From: Verrucomicrobiales bacterium
GTDB taxonomy: Bacteria > Verrucomicrobiota > Verrucomicrobiia > Methylacidiphilales > JAAUTS01
Assembly: GCA_031266335.1 (NCBI GenBank)
Contig: JAISBF010000047.1
Span: forward strand, 1 to 33,643
DNA: 33,643 bases
Reading direction: 5' to 3'
The notes beneath the pieces were generated by a model. It did not search any database, was not told the origin of the DNA, and saw only the letters and a list, made by a program, of their open reading frames with translations. Position numbers and translations under genes: made by a program. The stretch's first letter is position 1. Every line of letters starts with the position of its first letter. This document shows, piece by piece, positions 1-6,866 of this stretch.

Positions 1-419
1 CGTGGCCGCGCTTCACCCGCAACCAATCCGAGCAATTTGAAGCGCGCCTCGTGCCCGTCACCATCAGCGCCTCCCCCTCCATCTTCTTCCGCGACATGAC
101 CGGCACCGTGGCCCCCATCGTCATCTCCCACGGCGAAGGCCGCGCCGATTTTTCCCAACACGGCGACCGCGCCCGCGTCCCCATCGCCATGCGCTACACC
201 GACCACCACGGCGCGCCCACCGAGCGCTATCCGTACAACCCGAACGGCAGCCCCGAAGGCATCGCCGGCGTGACCACGGACGACGGCCGCGTCACCGCCC
301 TCATGCCGCACCCCGAACGCGCCATCCGCACCGCGCAACTCAGCTGGCACCCCGCCGCCTGGGGCGAAGCCAGCCCCTGGCTGCGCCCCTTCCAGAACGC
401 GCGGGTGTGGGTGGGATGA
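1..419 (+). CDS. purL: Phosphoribosylformylglycinamidine synthase, C-terminal part (partial)
   Basis: This is the end of a large FGAM synthase, the ATP- and glutamine-dependent step of purine synthesis that turns FGAR into FGAM. The reading frame is already open at base 3 and stops with TGA at 417-419. What is visible is the C-terminal class I glutaminase domain: WPRFTRNQSEQFEARL at the start, then SIFFRDM, HGEGRADF, RYTDHHG, and the closing MPHPER motif, whose His and Glu are the expected members of the Cys-His-Glu triad. The nucleophilic Cys would lie upstream, outside the window. The GTG at 51 is an internal codon, not the start. The spacing of the motifs fits the large single-chain PurL type. 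An inverted pair of the two-hairpin repeat follows 20 bp after the stop. Confidence 0.93.
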   Translation, partial: WPRFTRNQSEQFEARLVPVTISASPSIFFRDMTGTVAPIVISHGEGRADFSQHGDRARVPIAMRYTDHHGAPTERYPYNPNGSPEGIAGVTTDDGRVTALMPHPERAIRTAQLSWHPAAWGEASPWLRPFQNARVWVG

Positions 420-439
420 ACGGGCGCGCTTCCCCCTGC

Positions 440-591
440 AACGCTGAACTACCCCGTCCGCCTGCGCGGACACCCCTTCACGGAAGGGGAATCGCTGACG
501 CGGCAACACTCCCCCCCGACTAATGCCCCCGCGCGAGCAAAATTCCCCTTCCGTGAAGGGGTGGCGCGGAGCGACGGGGTAGTTCAGCGTT
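440..591. repeat. Two-hairpin palindromic repeat, inverted pair (copies 1 and 2)
   Basis: Copy 1 (440-492) is in minus orientation and copy 2 (541-591) in plus orientation. The plus-strand consensus starts AATTCCCCTTCCGTGAAGGG and ends GGGGTAGTTCAGCGTT. It has a first stem CCCCTTC/GAAGGGG and a second, variable stem. In this pair the AATTCCCC ends face each other, the reverse of most other pairs in the window. The pair lies in the 411-bp gap between purL and the DUF6261 gene and could act as a transcription terminator for purL. Confidence 0.85.
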
Positions 592-609
592 GCGTGCTGT
601 CCGCAGCGT

Positions 610-776
610 GTCGAACCCCACCCTGCAACGATTTTCCCGACCCCCCGACATCGGGAACCCCACTCCGCAACGATTTTCCCGACCTCCCGACATCGGGAAC
701 CCCACTCCGCAGCGATTTTCCCGACCTCCCGACATCGGGAACCCCACTCCGCAGCGATTTTCCCGACCTCCCGAAA
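610..776. repeat. 42-bp tandem repeat array A
   Basis: Four GCARCGATTTTCCCGACC blocks begin at 625, 667, 709 and 751, exactly 42 bp apart, with a partial unit at each end. Each unit carries the palindrome TCCCGACATCGGGA followed by ACCCCACTCCGC. Because 42 is a multiple of three, both strands stay open: the minus strand would read GGRENRCGVGFPMS repeats and the plus strand RFSRPPDIGNPTPQ repeats. These look like by-products of the period, not proteins. The array ends about 55 bp before the DUF6261 start codon. Period and consensus match the array at 28329-28625. Confidence 0.9.
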
Positions 777-830
777 AATTAACCCGCAAAAAAAGATTGC
801 AGAACTGTACCAAACAGACAAGATGAACCA

Positions 831-1598
831 GTGAAACTTATCAAACCTATCTTTAACGAATACAAAGCCCTCGAAATCTACGAATACATCAAGGAGACGT
901 TAGAGGACTTAAAGAAAACCAACTTCGTCAACGGCGCCCTCCAGTCGCTCTATAACCAAGTCGAGCCGGCGTTCACCTTGTACGACCAAGCCACCTACCA
1001 CGACCGCGCCCTGCCCCTCACCGACGAGTTGAAAAAGCACGACACCGCGCGCGACCACGCCTACACCGGCCTGCACTACACCTTCCGCGGCCTGACCTAC
1101 CACTACAACACCGCCTACGCCGAGGCCGCGCGGGTCTTGCTCGGCGTGTTCAAAAAATACCCCGCCGCCACCCGCGAGGGCTATAACGAGGAGAGCGGCA
1201 TCATCGCCAACCTGTGCCAAGACCTGCTCACCGCCCGCACCCCGGGCCGCGTCGCCCTGGACACGCTGGACACCACCGACCTGCGGCTGCTCAAATGGGT
1301 GGAAAACCTGCGCGAGCACAACACCCAATTCGGCAAACTGATGGACGAGCGCTACGCCGACCTGGGCAAGGCCGCCGCCGTCCCGTTAATCAAAGACACG
1401 CGCCCGGCGGCAGTAACGGGCATCGTGACCATCCTGGAAAAAATCGCCGCCCTGGTCACCGCCGACGTGAACCTGGCCATCACCGAACCGCTACTCGCCC
1501 AAATCAACCAACGCACGGAGAAATACAACACCGTCGCCCGCGCCCGCCGCAAACGGCATGAGGACGCGGAGGCTGATGAGATAAGCCCTGAACGCTGA
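831..1598 (+). CDS. DUF6261 family protein
   Basis: A 255-residue soluble protein without signal peptide or membrane segment. Length and layout match the DUF6261 family, known mainly from Bacteroidota: a long helical N-terminal half (Y.YIKETLEDLKK, LYDQATYHDR, LTDELKKHDTARDHAYTGL), a central AEAARVLLGVFKKY block, then TREGYNEESGIIANLCQDL, LLKWVENLREHNTQFGKLMDERY, and a charged C-terminal tail. No function is known for the family. The start is GTG at 831; I see no strong Shine-Dalgarno, and ATG at 823 opens only a three-codon frame ending in the GTGA overlap. It sits directly behind 42-bp array A. Its stop codon lies inside the next palindromic repeat, so the repeat has supplied the last codons. 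Family assignment is from memory of the sequence pattern. Confidence 0.75.
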   Translation: MKLIKPIFNEYKALEIYEYIKETLEDLKKTNFVNGALQSLYNQVEPAFTLYDQATYHDRALPLTDELKKHDTARDHAYTGLHYTFRGLTYHYNTAYAEAARVLLGVFKKYPAATREGYNEESGIIANLCQDLLTARTPGRVALDTLDTTDLRLLKWVENLREHNTQFGKLMDERYADLGKAAAVPLIKDTRPAAVTGIVTILEKIAALVTADVNLAITEPLLAQINQRTEKYNTVARARRKRHEDAEADEISPER

Positions 1599-1778
1599 GA
1601 CACTCCGTCCGCTGGCGCGCCCCCCTCTGCGCGAGGGGAATTAACATGAGCAAATTCCCCTTCCGTGAAGGGGTGTCCGCGTAGGCGGACGGGGTAGTTC
1701 AGCGTTAAGGGCAATACCAAAACCGAACGCTAAACTACCCCGTCGGCTTGCGCCGCCACCCCTTCACGGAAGGGGAAT
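1591..1778. repeat. Two-hairpin palindromic repeat, three copies (3-5)
   Basis: Copies: 1591-1642 minus (diverged, first stem CCCCTCTGCGCGAGGGG), 1653-1706 plus, and 1726-1778 minus. Copy 4 has GTCCGC-GTAG-GCGGAC as its second stem, while copy 5 has GGCG-GCGCAAG-CCG, so the second stem differs in sequence but can still pair. Copy 3 begins with AACGCTGA, whose TGA is the stop codon of the DUF6261 gene. The cluster separates that gene from the convergent minus-strand genes and may work as a two-way terminator. Confidence 0.85.
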
Positions 1779-1827
1779 ACGCTGCCGCGGGAGGCTGGGG
1801 CGGTGGGGGGCGGGGTCAGCGCTGCCT

Positions 1828-2055
1828 TCAAGCGCGGCGGCGGAACAACTCCGCGCCTTTTTCATCAATATGCCGGCGCAGATTCGCGTTGGTGAGTTGT
1901 TCGTAGGCGATTAAGTCCAGTTCCACCGGCAAATTAAACTCGGTCAACGCGACGTGTAATTTGACGAGGTCGCTGACGGTGAGGTCGTCGCCGAACAAAG
2001 CGAGGTCAATGTCCGAGGCGGGACGGAAGGTGCCCAGCGCGCGCGAGCCGAACAA
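1828..2055 (-). CDS. MNT-type nucleotidyltransferase domain, 5'-truncated
   Basis: A 75-residue fragment with the hallmark of the minimal nucleotidyltransferase superfamily: FGSRALGTFRPASDIDLALF, i.e. GSxxxG followed by the DxD metal-binding pair, then VELDLIAYEQL with a possible third acidic residue. Complete members are usually around 100 residues and have a helix and strand (such as KIKKAVLFGSR) before the GS motif. The frame does continue upstream as KIKITKAVLFGSR, into the 3' end of topB, but there is no ATG, GTG or TTG before an in-frame TGA. Only TTG at 2055, in the middle of the fold's first strand, is available. I read it as a 5'-truncated remnant, or a gene using a rare start. Such proteins often pair with a HEPN partner as toxin-antitoxin; no partner is visible. 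Confidence 0.6.
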   Translation of the reverse strand: MFGSRALGTFRPASDIDLALFGDDLTVSDLVKLHVALTEFNLPVELDLIAYEQLTNANLRRHIDEKGAELFRRRA

Positions 2056-2072
2056 TACCGCCTTGGTGATTT

Positions 2073-4598
2073 TTATTTTGCGGCAGTCTTTTTGGCGGGA
2101 CGGCGCGGGGTGGTCTCGCGCGGGGGGAATTCAAAGCCGGTTTTGCCGTCGGGTTGCAGGACCAGGTAGGCTTTGAACGGGCGGTGGGTGCGTTTGCTGA
2201 TGAAGCCGGTTAGTAAATCGGTCTTGCCGGTGGCGAGGAGTTTGGTCACTTGCTCGCGGGTGATTTCTTGTTCGAGGATTTTGTGGCCCATGCGGAAGCT
2301 GTCTTTGCCGCTGCGGGTTTCACCGTCGGCGGGTTCGGTGATGTAGGCGTTGGGGGTCTCGAAGATGCGGCGTTTGGTGACGGGGCAGCGGCCCAGCGGG
2401 GTTTGGTCGCTGAAGTCGGGGGCTTGGTCGTGGCCGGGGTTGGCGGCATTGGCGGCGTGGCCCCAGTCGAGGGTGATTTCTTTGTTGTCGTCGAGGCGGA
2501 CGTAGGCGCTGAAGGGGCGGCCCATGCGGTTTTTGAAGTCGTCCAGCGGGCCGACGACGCGGTGGGCGAGCAGTTCGGCGATTTCGTTCTCGGCCATGAC
2601 GCGGCCGGCGATGATTTTCGGCGCGATGAAGGTGCCGTCCGCGGTGCGGTAGTCTTTCAGGGTTTTAATCATCTTTTGCCCGCTGAAGGGGTCGGTTAGC
2701 CGGGTGTCGTGCAGGATGACTTCGCTAGGGTCGCCGCTGCGGCGGATGCGGTCGATGATGTCACGGGTGGTGCCTTCAATTTCGCTCATAAATTTCTCGC
2801 GGGTCAGTTGTTGGTGTTCGATTTGCTTGAGCTTGTACTCCCATTCGCCGGTGAGTTCGGGCGAGGAGAGCGCGGTGATGTTTAATTGGCCGAGGGTTTC
2901 CAGCAGGTCGAACGCTTTCACCGTCGGCTTGAGTTCGCGGCCCTGGCGGTCGATGTATTTCTCGGTGATGAGGCCCTCGATGATGGCGGCGCGCGTGGCG
3001 GGGGTGCCGAGGCCTTTCTCCGACATGGCCTCGCGCAATTCCTCGTCCTCGACCAGTTTGCCGGCGCCTTCCATCGCGGAGAGCAGCGTCGCTTCCGAGA
3101 AGCGCGCGGGGGGGCGGGTCACGTCTTCGCGGAGGTCCAGTTCCTTGGTGGCGACTTGCTCGCCGTTGGTGACGGGGGGCAGGGACTGGCGCTCATCGTC
3201 AGCGGGTTGTTCCTCGCGGCCGTAGATGGCGAGCCAGCCGGCTTCCTTGAGTACTTTGCCCTCGACTTTGAAGGCGTGCCCGGCGACGCGGGTGACGCGG
3301 GTGGTGACTTCAAACACGGCGGGCGGGAAGAAGACGGCCATGAAGCGCCGGGCGACCAGGGTGTAGATTTTCGCCTCGGTCTCGTTGAACTTGGCGGTGG
3401 GCGGGGCCTCCGGCGTGGGGATGATGGCGAAGTGGTCGGAGATTTTGGCGTTGTTGAAGATGCGTTGGTTCGGGCGCACCCAGTTGTTGGCGAGGATTTT
3501 CTCGGCGAATGGCGCGAGCGTCGGCGCGGGCAGGCGGCCCAGTGTGGCGCGGACGGTGGCGAGGTAATCCTCCGGCAGGTAGCGGCTGTCGGTGCGCGGG
3601 TAGGTCAGCGCCTTGTGTCTTTCGTAGAGTGATTGGGCGACGGACAGCGTCATGCGCGCGGGGAAGCCGAACTTGTTGTTGGCCTCGCGCTGCAACGAGG
3701 TGAGGTCGAACAGCAGCGGGGAGAGTTGCGTGGCGGGTTTGCTTTTTTCCTCGACGATGCCGGGCTGGCCGGCGCAGGCGCTGACGATGGCGTCGGCCTG
3801 GGCGCGCGTCCAGATGCGCTCGGCTTTTTCGAGGCGCTTGTCGCTGCCCTCGTCATCGTTGGCGGCGGTCTTTTTGAACTGCTCGTTGAACCAGCGGCTC
3901 GGATAATCGCCGGCGGCGGCGGCGAACCGCGCGTGGATTTCCCAGAACGGGCGCGGCTGGAAGCGTTGGATTTGTTCCTCGCGCTTGACGAGGACGGCCA
4001 GCGTCGGCGTCTGCACGCGGCCCACCGTGGTCTTGTTAAACCCGCCGCCCTTGGAGTTGAACGACGTCAGCGCGCGCGTGCCGTTGATGCCGATGAGCCA
4101 GTCGGCCTCGGAACGGCATTGCGCCGCCGCCGCCAGTGGCCGCAGCTCCTCGTCGGAGCGCAGGTGCTGGAACCCGCCGCGGATGGAGTCGGGCGTCATG
4201 GATTGCAGCCACAGCCGGCGGATGGGCTTGCGCACCTTCGCCAGTTGCACGATGTAGCGGAAAATCAACTCACCCTCGCGCCCGGCGTCGCACGCGTTAA
4301 TCAGCGTGTCCACGTCCTTGCGCGTCGCCAGCCGCTTGAGCAACTTAAACCGCGCCGCGGTGCGCTCGATGGGATTTAACGCGAAGTGCGCGGGGATGAC
4401 CGGCAGGTTGGCGATGTTCCACTTGCCGCGCTTCGGGTCGGCGTCGCCCGCGCTGATTTCCACCAAATGCCCGATGGCCGAGGAAATGACATAGTCATCG
4501 TTCTCGAAAAAATCCTTCTCCTTCGTAAACTTGCCCAGCGCCTTGGCGAGGTCGCCCGCCACGCTCGGCTTTTCCGCGATAATCAACGCTTTGCCCAT
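2073..4598 (-). CDS. topB: DNA topoisomerase III-like type IA topoisomerase
   Basis: An 841-residue type IA topoisomerase that relaxes or decatenates DNA through a transient tyrosine-linked break. It begins MGKALIIAEKPSVAGDLAKAL, the Toprim signature of topoisomerase III (IAEKPS rather than the VESPAK of topoisomerase I). It continues with NACDAGREGELIFRY (Toprim DxD region) and GINGTRALTSF, TTVGRVQTPTLA. The active-site Tyr is in ALTYPRTDSRYLPED. The helix domain holds EKGLGTPATRA. The C-terminus has repeated small domains (TDPFSGQKMIKTL, MGRPFSAYVRL, TGFISKRTHRPFKAYLVL), typical of the bacterial long form, and a Lys/Arg tail. The frame is open 35 codons further upstream into dprA, but ATG at 4598 gives the canonical N-terminus and starts 2 bp after the dprA stop, so the two are cotranscribed. 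Confidence 0.93.
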   Translation of the reverse strand: MGKALIIAEKPSVAGDLAKALGKFTKEKDFFENDDYVISSAIGHLVEISAGDADPKRGKWNIANLPVIPAHFALNPIERTAARFKLLKRLATRKDVDTLINACDAGREGELIFRYIVQLAKVRKPIRRLWLQSMTPDSIRGGFQHLRSDEELRPLAAAAQCRSEADWLIGINGTRALTSFNSKGGGFNKTTVGRVQTPTLAVLVKREEQIQRFQPRPFWEIHARFAAAAGDYPSRWFNEQFKKTAANDDEGSDKRLEKAERIWTRAQADAIVSACAGQPGIVEEKSKPATQLSPLLFDLTSLQREANNKFGFPARMTLSVAQSLYERHKALTYPRTDSRYLPEDYLATVRATLGRLPAPTLAPFAEKILANNWVRPNQRIFNNAKISDHFAIIPTPEAPPTAKFNETEAKIYTLVARRFMAVFFPPAVFEVTTRVTRVAGHAFKVEGKVLKEAGWLAIYGREEQPADDERQSLPPVTNGEQVATKELDLREDVTRPPARFSEATLLSAMEGAGKLVEDEELREAMSEKGLGTPATRAAIIEGLITEKYIDRQGRELKPTVKAFDLLETLGQLNITALSSPELTGEWEYKLKQIEHQQLTREKFMSEIEGTTRDIIDRIRRSGDPSEVILHDTRLTDPFSGQKMIKTLKDYRTADGTFIAPKIIAGRVMAENEIAELLAHRVVGPLDDFKNRMGRPFSAYVRLDDNKEITLDWGHAANAANPGHDQAPDFSDQTPLGRCPVTKRRIFETPNAYITEPADGETRSGKDSFRMGHKILEQEITREQVTKLLATGKTDLLTGFISKRTHRPFKAYLVLQPDGKTGFEFPPRETTPRRPAKKTAAK

Positions 4599-4600
4599 AG

Positions 4601-5698
4601 TTAATCCGTCTTCACAAAATATTTTCCCGGCAACTGGCGCGCCAGCCGCCGCATTTCCAAGCGCAGCAGGGTAGAGGACATCCGCGCCGATGGCAACCCG
4701 CATTTTCGCGTCAGCTCGTCAAGGTGCGTTTCCTCCACCCCCAGCGTCTCCATAATCAGCCGCTCCTCATCCGTCAAATCCGCCGGCAGCGGGCGGCGCG
4801 GCGCGCTGATGGCGGACTTGGGCAACAGAAACTCGAACTCCGCCAGAATGTCGTCCACCGATTCCACCAACTTCGCGCCCTCCTTGATGAGCCGGTGGCA
4901 GCCCTTCGACTGCAGGTGGTCAATCCGCCCCGGCACCGCGAACACCTGCCGCCCCTGCTCCACCGCCATCCGCGCCGTGATGAGCGCCCCGCTGTGCTCG
5001 CCCGCCTCAATCACCAACACCCCGCCGCTCAAGCCGCTGACGATGCGGTTGCGCATCGGAAAAGTTCGCTTGTCCGGCGGCGTCCCCAACGGAAACTCCG
5101 ACACCAACAACCCGCCGTGCTCCACCAGCGCGTCCGCCAGCGCCTGATTCTCCGGCGGATACATCAAGTCCAGCGAGCAACCCAGCACCGCGATAGTCCG
5201 CCCCCGCGCCGCCAGCGCCCCCTGATGCGCCGCCGTGTCAATGCCGCGCGCCAGCCCGCTCGTCACCGGCAGCCCCGCGTAAGCCGTTTGATAGGACAAT
5301 TTTTTCGCCGTCTCCAACCCGTAGGGCGAAGTCCGCCGCGACCCCACCACACTGATGCCGCGCCGGCTGGCGGCGGCGAGGTCACCCTTGTAATACAACA
5401 CCAGCGGCGGGTCGTAAATCTCCGCCAATTGCCTCGGATACCGTTCATCCGCGCAATCCAGCACGCTGATATTCAACTCCCCCAGCCGCCGCAATTCCTC
5501 CGCCAAGTCAAAATGCTGCTCCCACTCCCGCAGCGACCGCGCGACTTTTGGCCCGATACCGTCCACCGCCGCCAACGCCGACATTGACTGCAAGAAAATC
5601 CGCTCCACCGCCCCGAACGCCTCCACCAATTTCCTGACCCGCACCGGCCCAATCAACCGCAAGCTGTTCAAGACCAGATAACATTCCAACCGTTCCAT
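4601..5698 (-). CDS. dprA: DNA processing protein DprA
   Basis: A 365-residue DprA/Smf, the cytoplasmic protein that protects incoming single-stranded DNA and loads RecA during natural transformation. In order: an N-terminal helix-hairpin-helix region (LIGPVRVRKLVEAFG, VDGIGPKVARSL), the Rossmann-like core (ISVVGSRRTSPYG, VTSGLARGIDTAAHQGAL, IAVLGCSLDLMYPPEN, SEFPLGTPPDKRTFPMRNRI, GVLVIEAGEHSGALITA, VFAVPG) and a C-terminal winged-helix domain (LTDEERLIMETLGVEETHLDELTRKC). The ATG at 5698 has a clear GGGGGA Shine-Dalgarno six bases upstream. It is followed two bases later by topB; dprA beside a type IA topoisomerase gene is a common bacterial arrangement. Its presence makes natural transformation possible, but other competence genes are not in the window. 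Confidence 0.95.
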   Translation of the reverse strand: MERLECYLVLNSLRLIGPVRVRKLVEAFGAVERIFLQSMSALAAVDGIGPKVARSLREWEQHFDLAEELRRLGELNISVLDCADERYPRQLAEIYDPPLVLYYKGDLAAASRRGISVVGSRRTSPYGLETAKKLSYQTAYAGLPVTSGLARGIDTAAHQGALAARGRTIAVLGCSLDLMYPPENQALADALVEHGGLLVSEFPLGTPPDKRTFPMRNRIVSGLSGGVLVIEAGEHSGALITARMAVEQGRQVFAVPGRIDHLQSKGCHRLIKEGAKLVESVDDILAEFEFLLPKSAISAPRRPLPADLTDEERLIMETLGVEETHLDELTRKCGLPSARMSSTLLRLEMRRLARQLPGKYFVKTD

Positions 5699-5798
5699 TA
5701 TTCCCCCAACATATCACTATCAGCGGTGAAATCGACCCCGTTTTTGTAAACATTGTCATCGGATGATGAACAATGCCAACCGCCATTCACCACCACCA

Positions 5799-5921
5799 AA
5801 TTCCCCTTCCGTGAAGGGGTGGCCGCGGAGCGGACGGGGTAGTTCAGCGTTCGGTTTTGGCAGTTTCTGTAACGCTGAACTACCCCGTCGCTCCGCGCCA
5901 CCCCTTCACGGAAGGGGAATT
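5799..5921. repeat. Two-hairpin palindromic repeat, inverted pair (copies 6 and 7)
   Basis: Copy 6 (5799-5851, plus) and copy 7 (5871-5921, minus) face each other through their AGCGTT ends across 19 bp, so the whole pair could fold into one long hairpin. It fills the centre of the 373-bp gap between dprA and the EIIA-like gene (5699-6071). The rest of that gap holds no gene I can support. It contains TCACTATCAGCGG at 5711-5724, close to the over-represented motif described in the findings, and a fragment of an rRNA-unrelated dispersed repeat (CTTGGCGTCTCTGCGG at about 6030). Confidence 0.85.
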
Positions 5922-6071
5922 CGGCTCGCGGGGGAAACCTCCGCAGACTCTGAGCGCAGCCCTGACGGGGGGGAAGGGTACTCGGCCAATGTTATGATGA
6001 ATTACCATATAACTAGTTCTTGGCGTCTCTGCGGCTCTGCGCGAGGTTTGCTTTTTTTGGGTTCTATCAAG

Positions 6072-6866
6072 CTATAGCTTGATGGCCAGGCAATCATGCG
6101 CCGCGCGGTCAGGTTGGTAGCTGGCGGTGGCGCGGAGCAGGACGCGGACGCCTTGCGTCTCGAATTGCCCGCTGTTGGTCAGCTCGGCGGAAAGGGCGGG
6201 GTCTTTGCTTTCCAGCAAGTCCACCAAGGCGCGGTCCCGGCACAACACCAGTGACTTCAGGCCCGGCGCGACGATGACGGTCAGCGGGATGACCCGGTTG
6301 GTGAAGTCCAGCGGCGTGGTGGCGAGGGCGGCGGCTTTTTCCAACTCGGTATGCTTGACTTCGAGTTGAATCATGCGCGCCTTGGCCTCGGGGACGGCGC
6401 ATTCGGCGGCGGCGCTGATGGCGTCGAGCAGACGATGCCGCGCGTCGGCGAGGTCGTCGAGGGATTTCAGGTCTTGCAACGCGGGCTGGGTTTGGATGGC
6501 TTTCGCCAAGGATGAAATTTCCTTAAGATAGGCGTTCTTCTGCGTGTCGGGCACGTAGTACATCACGACGATGTGGATTTTTCCGCCGTCGGCGGCGCCG
6601 TAGTCAATGCCGGCGGGACTCCAGCCGACGGCGCAGAACAGGTGGCCGTCCACGGTGCTGCGCGCGTGGGGGCAGGCCCAGCCTTTGCCGATGCCGGTGT
6701 TGTAGGATTGCTCGCGGGCGAGGACGCTCTCGGTGATGCCGCCCTCGACGCCGATGTCGGGTATCGCCTCGATGAGCGTGGCGAGGTATTCCAGCGCTTT
6801 GGTTTTATTGTTGTCCGGCAGTTCAATCAACCGCCCGTCCTGCAACGCATCAAGCAAACTTCTCAT
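6072..6866 (-). CDS. PTS EIIA (fructose/nitrogen type) domain protein with extra C-terminal domain
   Basis: A 264-residue protein. Residues 1 to about 150 form a class 2 PTS EIIA domain of the PtsN/FruA type: LIELPDNNKTKALEYLATLI, TESVLAREQSYNTGIGKGWACPHAR, with the expected phospho-accepting His at residue 67 (PHAR), followed by GIDYGAADGGKIHIVVMYYVP and LKEISSLAKAI. Residues about 160-264 form a second region I do not recognise, containing FTNRVIPLTVIVAPGLKSLVL and a terminal hydrophobic strand. Its ATG shares one base with the TGA of the upstream ATPase gene (TGATG), so translation is probably coupled and the stoichiometry linked. I infer a regulatory role toward the Mg2+ ATPase by phosphorylation-dependent contact, as known for PtsN and K+ transport in enterobacteria; this has not been shown for this pair. 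Confidence 0.8.
   Translation of the reverse strand: MRSLLDALQDGRLIELPDNNKTKALEYLATLIEAIPDIGVEGGITESVLAREQSYNTGIGKGWACPHARSTVDGHLFCAVGWSPAGIDYGAADGGKIHIVVMYYVPDTQKNAYLKEISSLAKAIQTQPALQDLKSLDDLADARHRLLDAISAAAECAVPEAKARMIQLEVKHTELEKAAALATTPLDFTNRVIPLTVIVAPGLKSLVLCRDRALVDLLESKDPALSAELTNSGQFETQGVRVLLRATASYQPDRAAHDCLAIKL

Noticed and set aside
541-591. tRNA-like gene suggested by GGGGTAGTTCAGCG
   Set aside because: The text resembles a tRNA D-arm, but no anticodon stem, T-arm (GGTTCGAATC) or acceptor pairing follows; the element is a 52-bp repeat.
610-776. Protein-coding repeats on either strand of array A
   Set aside because: Open frames follow from the period being a multiple of three; no start signal, and the ends of the frames lie in repeats.
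4599-4703. N-terminal extension of TopB
   Set aside because: The extra 35 codons lie in the 3' end of dprA; the Toprim start MGKALIIAEKPS fits ATG 4598.
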